A stretch of DNA of 64,000 nt from Desulfovibrionaceae bacterium (lineage in GTDB: Bacteria; Desulfobacterota; Desulfovibrionia; Desulfovibrionales; Desulfovibrionaceae): assembly GCA_019421865.1 (NCBI GenBank), contig JAHZEL010000007.1:62001-126000 (forward strand). The letters are read 5' to 3'. The notes beneath the pieces are model-generated. The model was given only the letters and a program-made list of their open reading frames with translations, was not told where the DNA came from and did no database searches. The position numbers and the translations under genes are program-made. Positions 16,221 to 24,408 of this stretch are shown here, one piece after another (the first letter of the stretch is position 1; the number at the start of each line of letters is the position of its first letter).

Positions 16221-17084
16221 CTACATCTCTATGCCGATCCACGTCTTGGCGGCCCAGCCTATGAAGAAGGATACCGCCGCCACGCCGAAGCTGATGGAAA
16301 GCATTTCCACGAACTGCGGGCGGAAGGGTTCACGACGCACCACGGAAACGAAGAAGGTGAACAGGCAGATGATGCAGGCCGCATTGAAGAGGCAGCACAC
16401 CAGCGCCGCATAGGGAGACGAGAACACCACGTACGGCAGAAGCAGCAGCGCCACCGTGATCATGTAGGCAATGCCCGTGTACACGGCAGCCTTGAAGGGA
16501 TGCTTTTCATCGGGTTCGGCCTTCTTGGCCAGATATTCCGAAGCCGCCATGGACAGCGTGGCCGAAACGCCGGTGATGAAACCGGCAAGGCCCACCGTGG
16601 CATTATTGCCGAGAGCCAGCGTAAAGCCCGCCAGCGCGCCGGTGAGTTCCACCAGAGCGTCGTTCAGGCCGAGCACCATGCTGCCTATGTACTTCAGGCG
16701 TTCCTCGTCCACCATTTCAGCCAGCTTGCGTTCATGGCGCTCTTCCTCTTCCATGATACCCCTGGCTTCCGGCACATCCTCAATGAGCTCGGCATAACGC
16801 TTTCCCGCGGTGTCTTCCCCCGACTCCAGAAGATTGATGACGAAGGTCAGGCCGAAAATCCAGCTTATCACGCAGTAGAACAGCACCTTGAAGCGCTTCG
16901 CCACGGCGGGTTTCTTCGTATAGCGGCTCCACACTTCGCAGTGTCTGGCCTCATCGGCAGCCATGCGGTGAAGAACCTCGCCGTTCTCGCCGCCCACGCG
17001 TTTCGCGAGTATGGTGTAGATTTCACTGTCCGTTTTTTCGTTGATCTGCATCTGTTCCAGCAGACGAAGCGTACTTTCCCTCAT
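16221..17084 (-). CDS. VIT/CCC1-family metal transporter with N-terminal ferritin-like domain
   Basis: A 287-residue protein. Residues 10-65 form a rubrerythrin/ferritin-like segment with metal-ligand candidates (SEIYTILAKR, ADEARHCEVW). The rest is a VIT1/CCC1 fold of about five helices with the signature VLGLNDALVELTGALAGF and ASEYLAKKAEPDEKHP. Related proteins, such as membrane-bound ferritin MbfA, export iron and protect against peroxide. GGGGGAG precedes the chosen ATG. The frame runs open far upstream over fhs on the other strand, but that part is spurious. It is divergent from fhs, so a shared regulatory region lies between. Confidence 0.88.
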   Translation of the reverse strand: MRESTLRLLEQMQINEKTDSEIYTILAKRVGGENGEVLHRMAADEARHCEVWSRYTKKPAVAKRFKVLFYCVISWIFGLTFVINLLESGEDTAGKRYAELIEDVPEARGIMEEEERHERKLAEMVDEERLKYIGSMVLGLNDALVELTGALAGFTLALGNNATVGLAGFITGVSATLSMAASEYLAKKAEPDEKHPFKAAVYTGIAYMITVALLLLPYVVFSSPYAALVCCLFNAACIICLFTFFVSVVRREPFRPQFVEMLSISFGVAAVSFFIGWAAKTWIGIEM

Positions 17085-17210
17085 GTTTCTCTCCCCCCGG
17101 ACCACGTCCGGCTCCTTTTGTTCAACAAGGTTCCGTGATACGCCAAGGCCCTTACGCTGGCAACACGGGCATGTGCCTGTTTTCCCGGACACTCTGCGGG
17201 GAAAAAGCGC

Positions 17211-17239
17211 TTGAGATAAACAGGACCACGCCGTATAAC
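17211..17239 (+). promoter_or_regulatory. Promoter of fhs
   Basis: TTGAGA (17211-17216), a 17-base spacer, then TATAAC (17234-17239): a good sigma-70 match 35 bases upstream of the fhs ATG. The expected start is near 17246. Confidence 0.7.
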
Positions 17240-17273
17240 AGCAGACAACACCCAAAACAAGGAGAACGGATAT

Positions 17274-19040
17274 ATGGCTCTGGACCCCAAGCAGCACGCG
17301 GACTGGGAAATCGCCCGGGACGCGGAATCCCGCATGAAGGACATTTACCGGATCGGCAGAGAACTGGGCCTTGAGGACAGAGAACTGCTGCCCTACGGTC
17401 ACGTCATGGGCAAGGTGGACTATCAGTCCGTTCTCACCCGTCTGGCCGACCGCCCCAACGGCAAGTATGTCGACGTCACGGCCATCACCCCCACGCCCTT
17501 CGGCGAAGGCAAGTCCACCACCACCATCGGTCTGGTTCAGGGCCTCGCCAAACGCAGCCAGAAGGTTTCCGCCGCCATCCGGCAGCCTTCCGGCGGTCCC
17601 ACCATGGGCACCAAGGGTTCCGCGGCAGGCGGCGGTCTTTCCCAGTGCATTCCGCTCACGCAGTATTCCCTGGGCTTCACCGGCGACATCAACGCCGTCA
17701 CCAACGCCCACAACCTCGCCATGGTGGCCCTCACCGCCAGAATGCAGCATGAGCGCAACTACGACGACGAAAAGCTGCTCCGCCTCTCCGGTCAGGAACG
17801 TCTGAACATCGATCCCACCAACGTGCGCATGAACTGGGTCATCGACTTCTGCTGCCAGGCCCTGCGCAACGTGGTCATCGGCATGGGCGGCAAGTCCGAC
17901 GGCTTCATGATGTCCTCGCACTTCGACATTTCCGTGTCCTCCGAAGTCATGGCCATTCTTTCCGTGGCCCGCGACCTCAAAGACATGCGAGAAAGAATCG
18001 GCCGCATCATCGTGGCCTATGACCGCGCGGGCAAACCCGTGACCACCGAAGATCTGCAGGTTGCCGGCGCCATGACCGCCTGGATGATCGACGCCATCAA
18101 GCCCAACCTCATCCAGACCATCGAAGGTCAGCCCGTCTTCGTGCATGCCGGTCCCTTCGCCAACATCGCGCTCGGCCAGAGCTCCGTCATTGCGGACAGA
18201 CTCGGCCTCAAGCTTTCCGACTACCATGTCACGGAATCCGGCTTCGGCGCGGACATCGGCTATGAAAAGTTCTGGAACCTGAAGTGCCACTACAGCGGAC
18301 TCGCTCCCGATGCCGCCGTGCTCGTGGCCACCGTCCGCGCGCTGAAGAGCCACGGCGGCGCTCCCGCGCCCCGTCCCGGCCGCGCGCTGCCCGAAGAGTA
18401 CCGCCAGGAAAACGTGGGCTTCGTGGAAGCCGGCTGCTGCAACCTGCTGCATCACATCCGCACCATCAAGAAATCCGGCACCTCTCCCGTGGTGTGCATC
18501 AACGCCTTCGTGACCGACACCCCCGCCGAAATCGCCCGCATCCGTGAAATCTGCGAGGCCGAAGGCGCACGCGTGGCCGTTTCCACGCACTGGGAACACG
18601 GCGGTGAAGGCGCTCTGGAACTGGCCGACGCCGTCATGGACGCCTGCACCGAAAAGTCCGATTTCCGTCCCCTCTACGACTGGAATCTGTCCTTCAAGGA
18701 ACGCATCGACAAGATCGCCCGCGAAGTGTACGGCGCCGACGGCGTGGACTACACCGCCGAAGCCGAAAGCCGTCTTGCCGAAATGCAGGCCCGTTCCGAC
18801 GCCTCTGAACTCGGCGTGTGCATGGTGAAGACGCAGTACTCGCTCTCCGACAATCCCGACCTCAAGGGCGAACCTTCCGGCTGGCGTCTGAAGATCCGCG
18901 ACGTGCTGCTCTACGGCGGCGCAGGCCTTGTGGTGCCCGTGTCCGGCAAGATCTCGCTCATGCCCGGCACCGGCTCCAACCCCGCGTTCCGTCGCGTGGA
19001 CGTGGATACCGAAACCGGTCAGGTGCACGGCATCTTCTAA
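17274..19040 (+). CDS. fhs: Formate-tetrahydrofolate ligase
   Basis: A 588-residue cytosolic enzyme that joins formate to tetrahydrofolate with ATP to give 10-formyl-THF, linking formate to one-carbon metabolism. The P-loop is TPTPFGEGKST (72-82). Other family blocks are RQPSGGPTMGTKGSAAGGG, TGDINAVTNAHNL and the C-terminal ISLMPGTGSNPAF. It is about 30 residues longer than the usual ~556, mostly at the N-terminus. AAGGAG lies before the ATG. It stands alone between its own promoter and terminator. In anaerobes the enzyme can supply purine and Met-tRNA formylation or a reductive C1 route. Confidence 0.96.
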   Translation: MALDPKQHADWEIARDAESRMKDIYRIGRELGLEDRELLPYGHVMGKVDYQSVLTRLADRPNGKYVDVTAITPTPFGEGKSTTTIGLVQGLAKRSQKVSAAIRQPSGGPTMGTKGSAAGGGLSQCIPLTQYSLGFTGDINAVTNAHNLAMVALTARMQHERNYDDEKLLRLSGQERLNIDPTNVRMNWVIDFCCQALRNVVIGMGGKSDGFMMSSHFDISVSSEVMAILSVARDLKDMRERIGRIIVAYDRAGKPVTTEDLQVAGAMTAWMIDAIKPNLIQTIEGQPVFVHAGPFANIALGQSSVIADRLGLKLSDYHVTESGFGADIGYEKFWNLKCHYSGLAPDAAVLVATVRALKSHGGAPAPRPGRALPEEYRQENVGFVEAGCCNLLHHIRTIKKSGTSPVVCINAFVTDTPAEIARIREICEAEGARVAVSTHWEHGGEGALELADAVMDACTEKSDFRPLYDWNLSFKERIDKIAREVYGADGVDYTAEAESRLAEMQARSDASELGVCMVKTQYSLSDNPDLKGEPSGWRLKIRDVLLYGGAGLVVPVSGKISLMPGTGSNPAFRRVDVDTETGQVHGIF

Positions 19041-19066
19041 TCGATTCCCCCTTGCTTCGTAACAGA

Positions 19067-19099
19067 CAGGCCGCGTCTAATGGCGCGGCCTGTTTTCTT
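19067..19099 (+). terminator. Rho-independent terminator of fhs
   Basis: CAGGCCGCG (19067-19075) pairs with CGCGGCCTG (19084-19092), followed by TTTTCTTTT. It starts 27 bases after the fhs stop. Confidence 0.88.
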
Positions 19100-19229
19100 T
19101 TATCGAAAGCCTGACTCTGGGGCCGGAACCTCTCCCCCCCCCTTGTCCGGCGGACGGCCTGTAAAGCATGGCAAACTCCGAGAGCGTCCGCCGTCTCTGC
19201 CTTTTCCGCATGGCCTGACCATAACGAAA

Positions 19230-19263
19230 CATCCCGGTCCGTTCCGAAGAAGAAACCGGGATG
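19230..19263 (-). terminator. Possible terminator hairpin of the TauE-type gene
   Basis: CATCCCGGT and ACCGGGATG form a nine-base stem around a 16-base loop, just beyond the stop of the minus-strand permease gene. The following bases on that strand (TTTCGTTA) are only moderately T-rich, so termination efficiency is uncertain. Confidence 0.5.
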
Positions 19264-19300
19264 CATCAGGACTCGGCAAACGCCGTTCCGAAAAATCCGA

Positions 19301-20035
19301 CTACGCCTGCCAGCCCCGCACGAAAAGCATGATGGAAGAAAACGCCAGCATGACGAGCAGAAGCCTGCGGAAAATGGCAGGATTTATCCGCCGGATGACG
19401 GGAATGCTTACCAGCACGCCCGCCACGGCGCAGGGAGCGGCCCAGGCGGCGGAGTGCAGCATCTCAGGCGTATACAGGCCGCTTTTCCACTGAAGCACCA
19501 TAAGAAACACCATGGCCACGGCAGCCATCGTGCTCAGCATGGAAAGCGTCACTTCCTTGCTCCAGCCGCGGAGCACGGCATACATGGCAAGAATAGGCCC
19601 TCCCATGCTGGTGGAGCTGAGCAGAAGACCTGAAATGATCCCTGCCGGAATCACGGTCCAGAGAGGAGCCTTATAGGTTCGGTACATGCGCCCGGCCACA
19701 GCCTGCCAGGCAAGAAAAAGCAGAAGCATGGCGGAAGTGGCAAAGAATATGGCCTTGGCGGGAGCCACGTTCAGAATGAACATGCCCAGGGGGATACCTG
19801 CTGCGCTGCTGAGACAGGCCAGAAGAAATTCCAGCTTCGGCAGATCTCGGTGATAGAAAAATGCGATGCTCACCGTGATGGCGGTGCCGGCAATACAGCC
19901 GAAAATGATGGAATCCTTGGCCTCCATGACCAACGTCATCAAAGGAACAGCGAACAGATTGCCGCCGAAGGACGTGATACCGTTGATGAAGCCCGCCAGA
20001 AACCAGACGATGTTGATGTAGAAAAAGACAAGCAT
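19301..20035 (-). CDS. TauE/SafE-family membrane permease (TSUP)
   Basis: A 244-residue protein with about eight helices. It has the two TSUP half-repeats: FLAGFINGITSFGGNLFAVPL near the N-terminus and AGIISGLLLSSTSMGGPI at mid-protein. Members export sulfite, sulfoacetate or other small organic sulfur or carboxylate anions. The ATG at 20035 is preferred because GGAGG sits 8 bases before it; a GTG five codons upstream has no usable spacing. It is divergent from the second AGCS symporter, 412 bp apart. No sulfonate-degradation gene is adjacent, so the substrate is open. Confidence 0.85.
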   Translation of the reverse strand: MLVFFYINIVWFLAGFINGITSFGGNLFAVPLMTLVMEAKDSIIFGCIAGTAITVSIAFFYHRDLPKLEFLLACLSSAAGIPLGMFILNVAPAKAIFFATSAMLLLFLAWQAVAGRMYRTYKAPLWTVIPAGIISGLLLSSTSMGGPILAMYAVLRGWSKEVTLSMLSTMAAVAMVFLMVLQWKSGLYTPEMLHSAAWAAPCAVAGVLVSIPVIRRINPAIFRRLLLVMLAFSSIMLFVRGWQA

Positions 20036-20447
20036 ATCCCATGCCTCCACGGCTCATGATCCTTATTTCCTACGCTCTCAGGAACAGAAATGTAAAGCGT
20101 CCTTCAACAAGTGTCGACGCCTGCAGCAGCAGGGCAATGTACCATTATTTTACATTTTTGTTTTATCTTACCCGATTATTTCTTCTTTCCGTTCTCTTTT
20201 TCAGGTTCTTCATGTCTGTATTGCGCTGTTTTTCACGCAAGAACAGCTGTTTTATCTTTTTTCTTGCCAGAAAGGTTTTTTCGATGATATCAACAAAAAT
20301 GTTAATCAGAGCATACTCCGTGTCTCCTGCAGGCACTCCGCCCTTCCGGACTCCATACTCCTGCCGGACAGGCTGAACGAGAACAGGCCGGAAGGCGCTT
20401 TCCGAAACATGCTCTGAAATGCCTGCACAGGGCGAGGAGTCTGCAAG
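20036..20447. other. 412-base AT-rich divergent spacer with long inverted repeats
   Basis: No convincing gene. AAATGTAAA (20088-20096) and TTTACATTT (20149-20157) form a perfect nine-base inverted repeat. A second, imperfect dyad, TGATATCAACA with TGTTAATCA, lies at 20284-20307. The stretch is much more AT-rich than its flanks and should contain the promoters of the divergent permease and symporter genes. No riboswitch aptamer was seen, unlike upstream of the first symporter. Confidence 0.5.
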
Positions 20448-21791
20448 ATGGAAGAATTCTCCCACTTCATTAAAGTGCTGGACGGATACGTCTGGGGGCC
20501 GGTCATGATGGCCCTCATTCTCGGAACGGGACTGTACCTGACCTTCGGTCTGAGATTTCTTCCCTGGACCCGCCTCGGAGCCGGTTTCCGCCTCACCTGG
20601 AAGGGACGTGCCAGAAATGAAAACGTACACGGCGAACTTTCCCCCTTTCAGGCACTGATGACGGCTCTGGCCGCCACCGTGGGCGTAGGCAACATTGCGG
20701 GCGTAGCCACGGCCATATTCACCGGCGGTCCGGGCGCCCTGTTCTGGATGTGGTGCACCGCCATGGTCGGCATGGCTACCAAGTATGCCGAAACCGTGCT
20801 GGCTCAGAAATACCGGGAAGTCACGCCCGCCGGACACGTGGTGGGCGGCCCCATGTACTACATCAGAAACGGCCTGGGGAAGAAGTGGGCCTGGCTGGGC
20901 ACGCTTTTTGCGCTTTTCGGCGGCATCTGCGGCTTCGGCATCGGCAACATGACGCAGTCCCATTCCATTGCCGACGCCCTGCACGCCTCCTTCGGCGTTC
21001 CGGCGGGCGTCTCCGCCGCCGTCATGTTCGTACTGATAGCGCTGGTCATACTCGGCGGCGTGTCGCGCATCGGCGCGGTGTCCGGCAGGCTCGTCCCCTT
21101 CATGTCCATTCTCTATATCATCTGCTCCCTTGTCGTCATTGCCGTCAACATCGACAAGGTTCCCGGCGTGTTCGCCACCATCTTCCACGACGCCTTCACA
21201 GGCAGCGCCGCAGCGGGCGGCTTTGCCGGATCCACCGTCATGCTGGCGCTGCAGATGGGGGTGGCCCGCGGCATCTTCTCCAATGAAGCCGGCCTCGGCT
21301 CCGCAGCCATGGCCCACGCCACGGCCACCACGGACGATCATGTGGCCATGGGATATGTCGGCATGCTCGGTCCCTTCATCGACACCATCATCATCTGCAC
21401 CATGACCGGACTGGTCATTCTCTGTTCGGGCCTCTGGTCGGTGGACGGAGCCGTATCCGGCGCGCCTCTTACCGCGGCGGCCTTTGAATCCGCGCTGCCC
21501 GGCATAGGTTCTGCGCTGGTCTCCCTGTGTCTGGCCATGTTCGCCTTCTCCACCATTCTCGGCTGGTGCGTCTACTCCGAGCGCTGCTGGATCTACCTGC
21601 TCGGCGACAGGGCGCTTAAGCCTTTCCGCATCATCTTCGTCTGCGTGGTTCCGGTCGGCGCGCTCATGTCCCTTGATCTTGTCTGGGACATCGCCGACGT
21701 GCTCAACGCCCTCATGGCCGTGCCCAACCTCATAGGTCTGCTGCTGCTCAGCCCCGTTCTGTTCAAAATCTCCAGAGAGTACAACGACTGA
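20448..21791 (+). CDS. Na+:alanine/glycine symporter (AGCS family), second copy
   Basis: A 447-residue paralogue of the symporter at 9143-10489. It shares VGNIAGVATAIFTGGPGALFWMW, ATKYAETVLAQKYRE, GGPMYYI and RGIFSNEAGLGSAAMAHA, and has about ten or eleven helices. The usual role is sodium-coupled uptake of alanine or glycine. GAGGAG precedes the ATG. The two copies clearly differ in sequence, so they are not a recent duplication. With no glycine aptamer upstream, it is probably controlled differently and may prefer alanine or another small amino acid. Confidence 0.92.
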   Translation: MEEFSHFIKVLDGYVWGPVMMALILGTGLYLTFGLRFLPWTRLGAGFRLTWKGRARNENVHGELSPFQALMTALAATVGVGNIAGVATAIFTGGPGALFWMWCTAMVGMATKYAETVLAQKYREVTPAGHVVGGPMYYIRNGLGKKWAWLGTLFALFGGICGFGIGNMTQSHSIADALHASFGVPAGVSAAVMFVLIALVILGGVSRIGAVSGRLVPFMSILYIICSLVVIAVNIDKVPGVFATIFHDAFTGSAAAGGFAGSTVMLALQMGVARGIFSNEAGLGSAAMAHATATTDDHVAMGYVGMLGPFIDTIIICTMTGLVILCSGLWSVDGAVSGAPLTAAAFESALPGIGSALVSLCLAMFAFSTILGWCVYSERCWIYLLGDRALKPFRIIFVCVVPVGALMSLDLVWDIADVLNALMAVPNLIGLLLLSPVLFKISREYND

Positions 21792-21847
21792 GTCCCGACC
21801 AAGAAGGTACGGTCCCAAGACCATCTTTCCTGAGCTTCAGGCGGAAA

Positions 21848-21888
21848 CGCCCGGCTTTCCTTCCGAAGGCCGGGCGCTGGACTTTTTG
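21848..21888 (+). terminator. Rho-independent terminator after second symporter
   Basis: CGCCCGGC (21848-21855) pairs with GCCGGGCG (21869-21876); a five-T run follows after a six-base gap. It lies about 57 bases after the symporter stop and before queH. Confidence 0.7.
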
Positions 21889-21964
21889 CAGGGCATGGGG
21901 TACGCCGCATTCCGGCCTGCTCTCACCGCAGGTTCCGAATCCGTCATCCCCGTGAGGTCTGCTC

Positions 21965-22696
21965 ATGCCCGGAATTCTCCTTCATGTCTGCTGCGGCCCC
22001 TGCTCGCTCATGCCCATCGTCCATCTGCGCGACGAAGGCTGGGAGCCTGTCGCCTACTTTTTCAATCCCAACATCCACCCTGCGGATGAATGGAAAAAAA
22101 GACGCGACGCCATGCGCGAAGTCGCCGTAAGGCTCAATGTTCCGCTGCTGGAAGAAGGCGAACCGGAAAATCCCGGACTGTGGGTCCGGCATCTGGACGG
22201 CACGACCGCGGAAGGCGCGCGCTGCAGACTCTGCTACCGCCCCCGCATGGAACGCGCCGCAACGCTGGCCGCGGAAAAGGGCCTCGCCTTCACCACAAGC
22301 CTGCTCTACTCCCGCTACCAGCACCATGAAACCATCATTGAAGAAGCCCGCAGGGCGGCGGAAGCAGCCGGTTCCACCTTTCTGTACCGGGACTTCCGCC
22401 CGTGGTGGTGGGACGGCATAGCCATGTCGAAGGAACTCGGCATCTATCGTCAGAAATGGTGCGGCTGCATTCTGAGCATGAAGGAAGCCCTCGCCCAGCA
22501 CAAGGCAGCGGAAGAACGCAAGGCCGCGCAGAAGGCGGAACGCGCCGCAAGACTGGCCGCGGAAGCGGAAGAACGCAGAAAGAAAAAGGAGGCCTTTGCC
22601 GCGGGCAACAGCAAAAAAGCCCGCAAGGCCCGGGCCAGACTGGCCCAAATGCAGGCGGACGCCGGGGAGTCCCGCGCCGACGAGAAGAACGCCTGA
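21965..22696 (+). CDS. queH: Epoxyqueuosine reductase QueH
   Basis: A 243-residue protein of the QueH (formerly DUF208) family, which makes the last reduction step of tRNA queuosine synthesis in organisms without QueG. The cysteine motifs for the Fe-S cluster and metal site are present: HVCCGPC (Cys9, Cys10, Cys13), CRLC (Cys87, Cys90) and the YRQKWCGC block near residue 165. Residues 180-243 are an Ala/Lys/Glu-rich coiled-coil tail beyond the usual domain. It is followed by a hairpin that serves the opposite strand. Confidence 0.9.
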   Translation: MPGILLHVCCGPCSLMPIVHLRDEGWEPVAYFFNPNIHPADEWKKRRDAMREVAVRLNVPLLEEGEPENPGLWVRHLDGTTAEGARCRLCYRPRMERAATLAAEKGLAFTTSLLYSRYQHHETIIEEARRAAEAAGSTFLYRDFRPWWWDGIAMSKELGIYRQKWCGCILSMKEALAQHKAAEERKAAQKAERAARLAAEAEERRKKKEAFAAGNSKKARKARARLAQMQADAGESRADEKNA

Positions 22697-22744
22697 CCCT
22701 CGTGCTTTGCCCGGTCTCCGAAAACTGTTCCCGAAAAAGCGCAG

Positions 22745-22775
22745 CAAAAAGCCCCGCTTCCTGAAGAAACGGGGC
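22745..22775 (-). terminator. Rho-independent terminator of the tatA-ACT operon
   Basis: On the minus strand GCCCCG and CGGGGC form the stem, followed by five T (A at 22746-22750 on the plus strand). It is about 50 bases past the ACT-protein stop codon. Confidence 0.82.
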
Positions 22776-22823
22776 CTCATAACCAGAGAACGTGATGTAA
22801 AAACGCGCGTCAGACAGGAATGC

Positions 22824-23252
22824 TCATTTGCCGATTTCTTCCGGCCCGAGCACCCGGATATTCCGGGCGGTCAGCACCTTCACGGCTTCGTCGGTACGAT
22901 CGAAACGGAAAATCATCGTGGCTCTGGTGGATTCCCTCTGCGTATAGGCATACAGGTATTCCACATTGATGCCGTGCTCGGAGAGCACTCCCAGCACACG
23001 GCAGAGTCCTCCCGGCGTATCGGCCACGTCCACGGCGACCACCGGAGTCGTCCCGACCGTGAACCCGGCCTTGGCAAGGGCTTCCCGCGCTCTGGCCGTA
23101 TCGTCGGCCATGAGGCGCAGCACGCCGAAATCCGTGGTATCCGAAAGAGAAAGGGCGCGGATGTTGACGTCGGCTTCCGCAAGCACGCGGGTTACGTCGC
23201 CGAGCTGTCCGGACCGGTTCTCCACAAAGACGGAAATCTGTTCGACCGTCAT
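22824..23252 (-). CDS. Tandem ACT-domain amino-acid-binding protein
   Basis: A 142-residue protein made of two ACT domains: residues 1-68 (ISVFVENRSGQLGDVTRVLAEADVNIRAL) and 69-142 (VAVDVADTPGGLCRVLGVLSEHGINVEYLYA). ACT domains bind amino acids and usually regulate attached or partner enzymes. Stand-alone tandem ACT proteins are common beside aromatic 2-oxoacid oxidoreductase or phenylacetate-CoA ligase genes in anaerobes, but neither is here. It follows tatA by 18 bp on the same strand and shares its terminator. No DNA-binding domain is present. Confidence 0.85.
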   Translation of the reverse strand: MTVEQISVFVENRSGQLGDVTRVLAEADVNIRALSLSDTTDFGVLRLMADDTARAREALAKAGFTVGTTPVVAVDVADTPGGLCRVLGVLSEHGINVEYLYAYTQRESTRATMIFRFDRTDEAVKVLTARNIRVLGPEEIGK

Positions 23253-23270
23253 GTCATTCCCGGCAGAGGC

Positions 23271-23471
23271 TTACGCCTTCTTGTCTTCGTCGGTGGTTTT
23301 GGCCTTGTCCTTGGGGGTGATGTCGATTTCATCGGGTTCCGAAGCGGCCTGACGGAAATTGCGGATGGCGCGGCCGAGACCGCCGCCGATTTCCGGCAGA
23401 CGCTTGGCGCCGAATATCACCAGCACCAGCACAAGGATGATGAGAAGTTCCTGCATTCCTATACCAAACAT
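23271..23471 (-). CDS. tatA: Twin-arginine translocase subunit TatA
   Basis: A 66-residue TatA/E protein: a short periplasmic start (MFGIGMQELL), one membrane helix (IILVLVLVIFG), the FGAKRLPEIGGGLGRAIRNF hinge and amphipathic helix, and an acidic/basic tail. It forms the pore of the Tat pathway for folded proteins. GGAGG precedes the ATG. tatB and tatC are not in this window. It is the first gene of a two-gene unit with the ACT protein. Confidence 0.93.
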   Translation of the reverse strand: MFGIGMQELLIILVLVLVIFGAKRLPEIGGGLGRAIRNFRQAASEPDEIDITPKDKAKTTDEDKKA

Positions 23472-23586
23472 GGCAAACCTCCGGGGTCTTTCTCTCCAAG
23501 TTCGTTCATTTCCTATACGGGAGGGAACAGGGAAAGGTCAAGGTTCTTTCCGGCGAAACACGCTGCCCGACATAGCTTTTTCCCGA

Positions 23587-23615
23587 TTGCCTGAAAAAGC
23601 ATCCGGCCTTATAGT
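23587..23615 (+). promoter_or_regulatory. Candidate promoter of the 256-residue hypothetical gene
   Basis: TTGCCT (23587-23592), 17 bases, TATAGT (23610-23615), with a GAGGAG ribosome site (23621-23626) and ATG at 23635 following. Spacing is ideal and both hexamers are good matches. Confidence 0.6.
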
Positions 23616-23634
23616 GAAACGAGGAGCTTTTATC

Positions 23635-24405
23635 ATGGACACATCTCTTTTCCTTGCCCTGCCCCGGCTTCATGCCGAATGGCTGCCCCCTCTTCAGAAC
23701 TGCCTCACCCTCTGGCCCGGCCTTCCCGGAAAGCCGGATTCCGCCTGGGCGCCGGAACTTCCGCTTTCTCCGGCTCTTTCGGCCGCCTGCCTGGCCGACT
23801 ATGAACGCATGTGCCGCGACGGCGCAAGCGGAAGCCCCGTGACGACGCTGGGCGCGGAACCTGCTCCGGCGGATCTGTCCGAGGCGGAACGGCGCGCCCT
23901 GCGCGAAATGGCCGGACTGCCGGTGGAAGAGCCTGCGCAGCCTCTGCGCAGAACCGCTCAGCAGGTGCTGCTGCTTACATGGCTTCAGGAAAAGCAGGCG
24001 CTGGACATGGCGGAACTCGAACGCAAGATCAGCGTGTCGCGGCAGAAAATTGCAGGCCTGATTTCCGGAACGGAAGGCAGAAGCCGCCGAGCCTCGCTGC
24101 CGGGAGATTCCGATCTGCCCGACTGGAAAAAAACGCTGGCCGCCGCCCTTGCCTTCGTGCCCGACATGCCGGACTCCGTGGTCATTGCGGTTTCAAGCCC
24201 GGCCATGCGCGCCGAAATAGCCGCCATGGAAGCTCCCGAAGCCGAGCGCTCCGACCTTCCTGCCGGATATCGGGCCGTACGCCTTCCCGTTTCCGCCGTG
24301 GCCGCGCTCTGCGGACGGGCCGCCCACGACAGACTCAAAAGCGCGCTTTCCTCCGATCTCTGGCAGCGCGAGCTTACCTTCTGCCTTCCCGCATCCGGAG
24401 ACTGA
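23635..24405 (+). CDS. Hypothetical protein, no recognised family
   Basis: A 256-residue cytoplasmic protein that I cannot assign. It opens MDTSLFLALPRLHAEWLPPL and is rich in Ala, Leu, Pro and Trp in the first half. A central helical segment (RRTAQQVLLLTWLQEKQALDMAELERKISVSRQKI, about residues 115-150) could be a helix-turn-helix or coiled coil. The C-terminal part is mixed. GAGGAG and a good promoter lie upstream, and its stop is 3 bases before the next ATG, so it is co-transcribed with the HAD phosphatase. Coding is well supported by this context; function is unknown. Confidence 0.75.
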   Translation: MDTSLFLALPRLHAEWLPPLQNCLTLWPGLPGKPDSAWAPELPLSPALSAACLADYERMCRDGASGSPVTTLGAEPAPADLSEAERRALREMAGLPVEEPAQPLRRTAQQVLLLTWLQEKQALDMAELERKISVSRQKIAGLISGTEGRSRRASLPGDSDLPDWKKTLAAALAFVPDMPDSVVIAVSSPAMRAEIAAMEAPEAERSDLPAGYRAVRLPVSAVAALCGRAAHDRLKSALSSDLWQRELTFCLPASGD

Positions 24406-24408
24406 ACC

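Noticed and set aside
17085..19028. Minus-strand open frame opposite fhs, continuous with the VIT gene
   Set aside because: fhs on the plus strand is unmistakable. The antisense part is Gly/His-rich without similarity, and a GGGGGAG-ATG at 17084 gives a normal VIT start.
20048..20050. GTG as start of the TauE-type permease
   Set aside because: Its spacing to GGAGG would be too short; the ATG at 20035 has ideal spacing.
20163..21824. 553-codon minus-strand frame opposite the second symporter
   Set aside because: Same shadow pattern (Gly/His/Asp-rich), with a convincing membrane transporter on the other strand.
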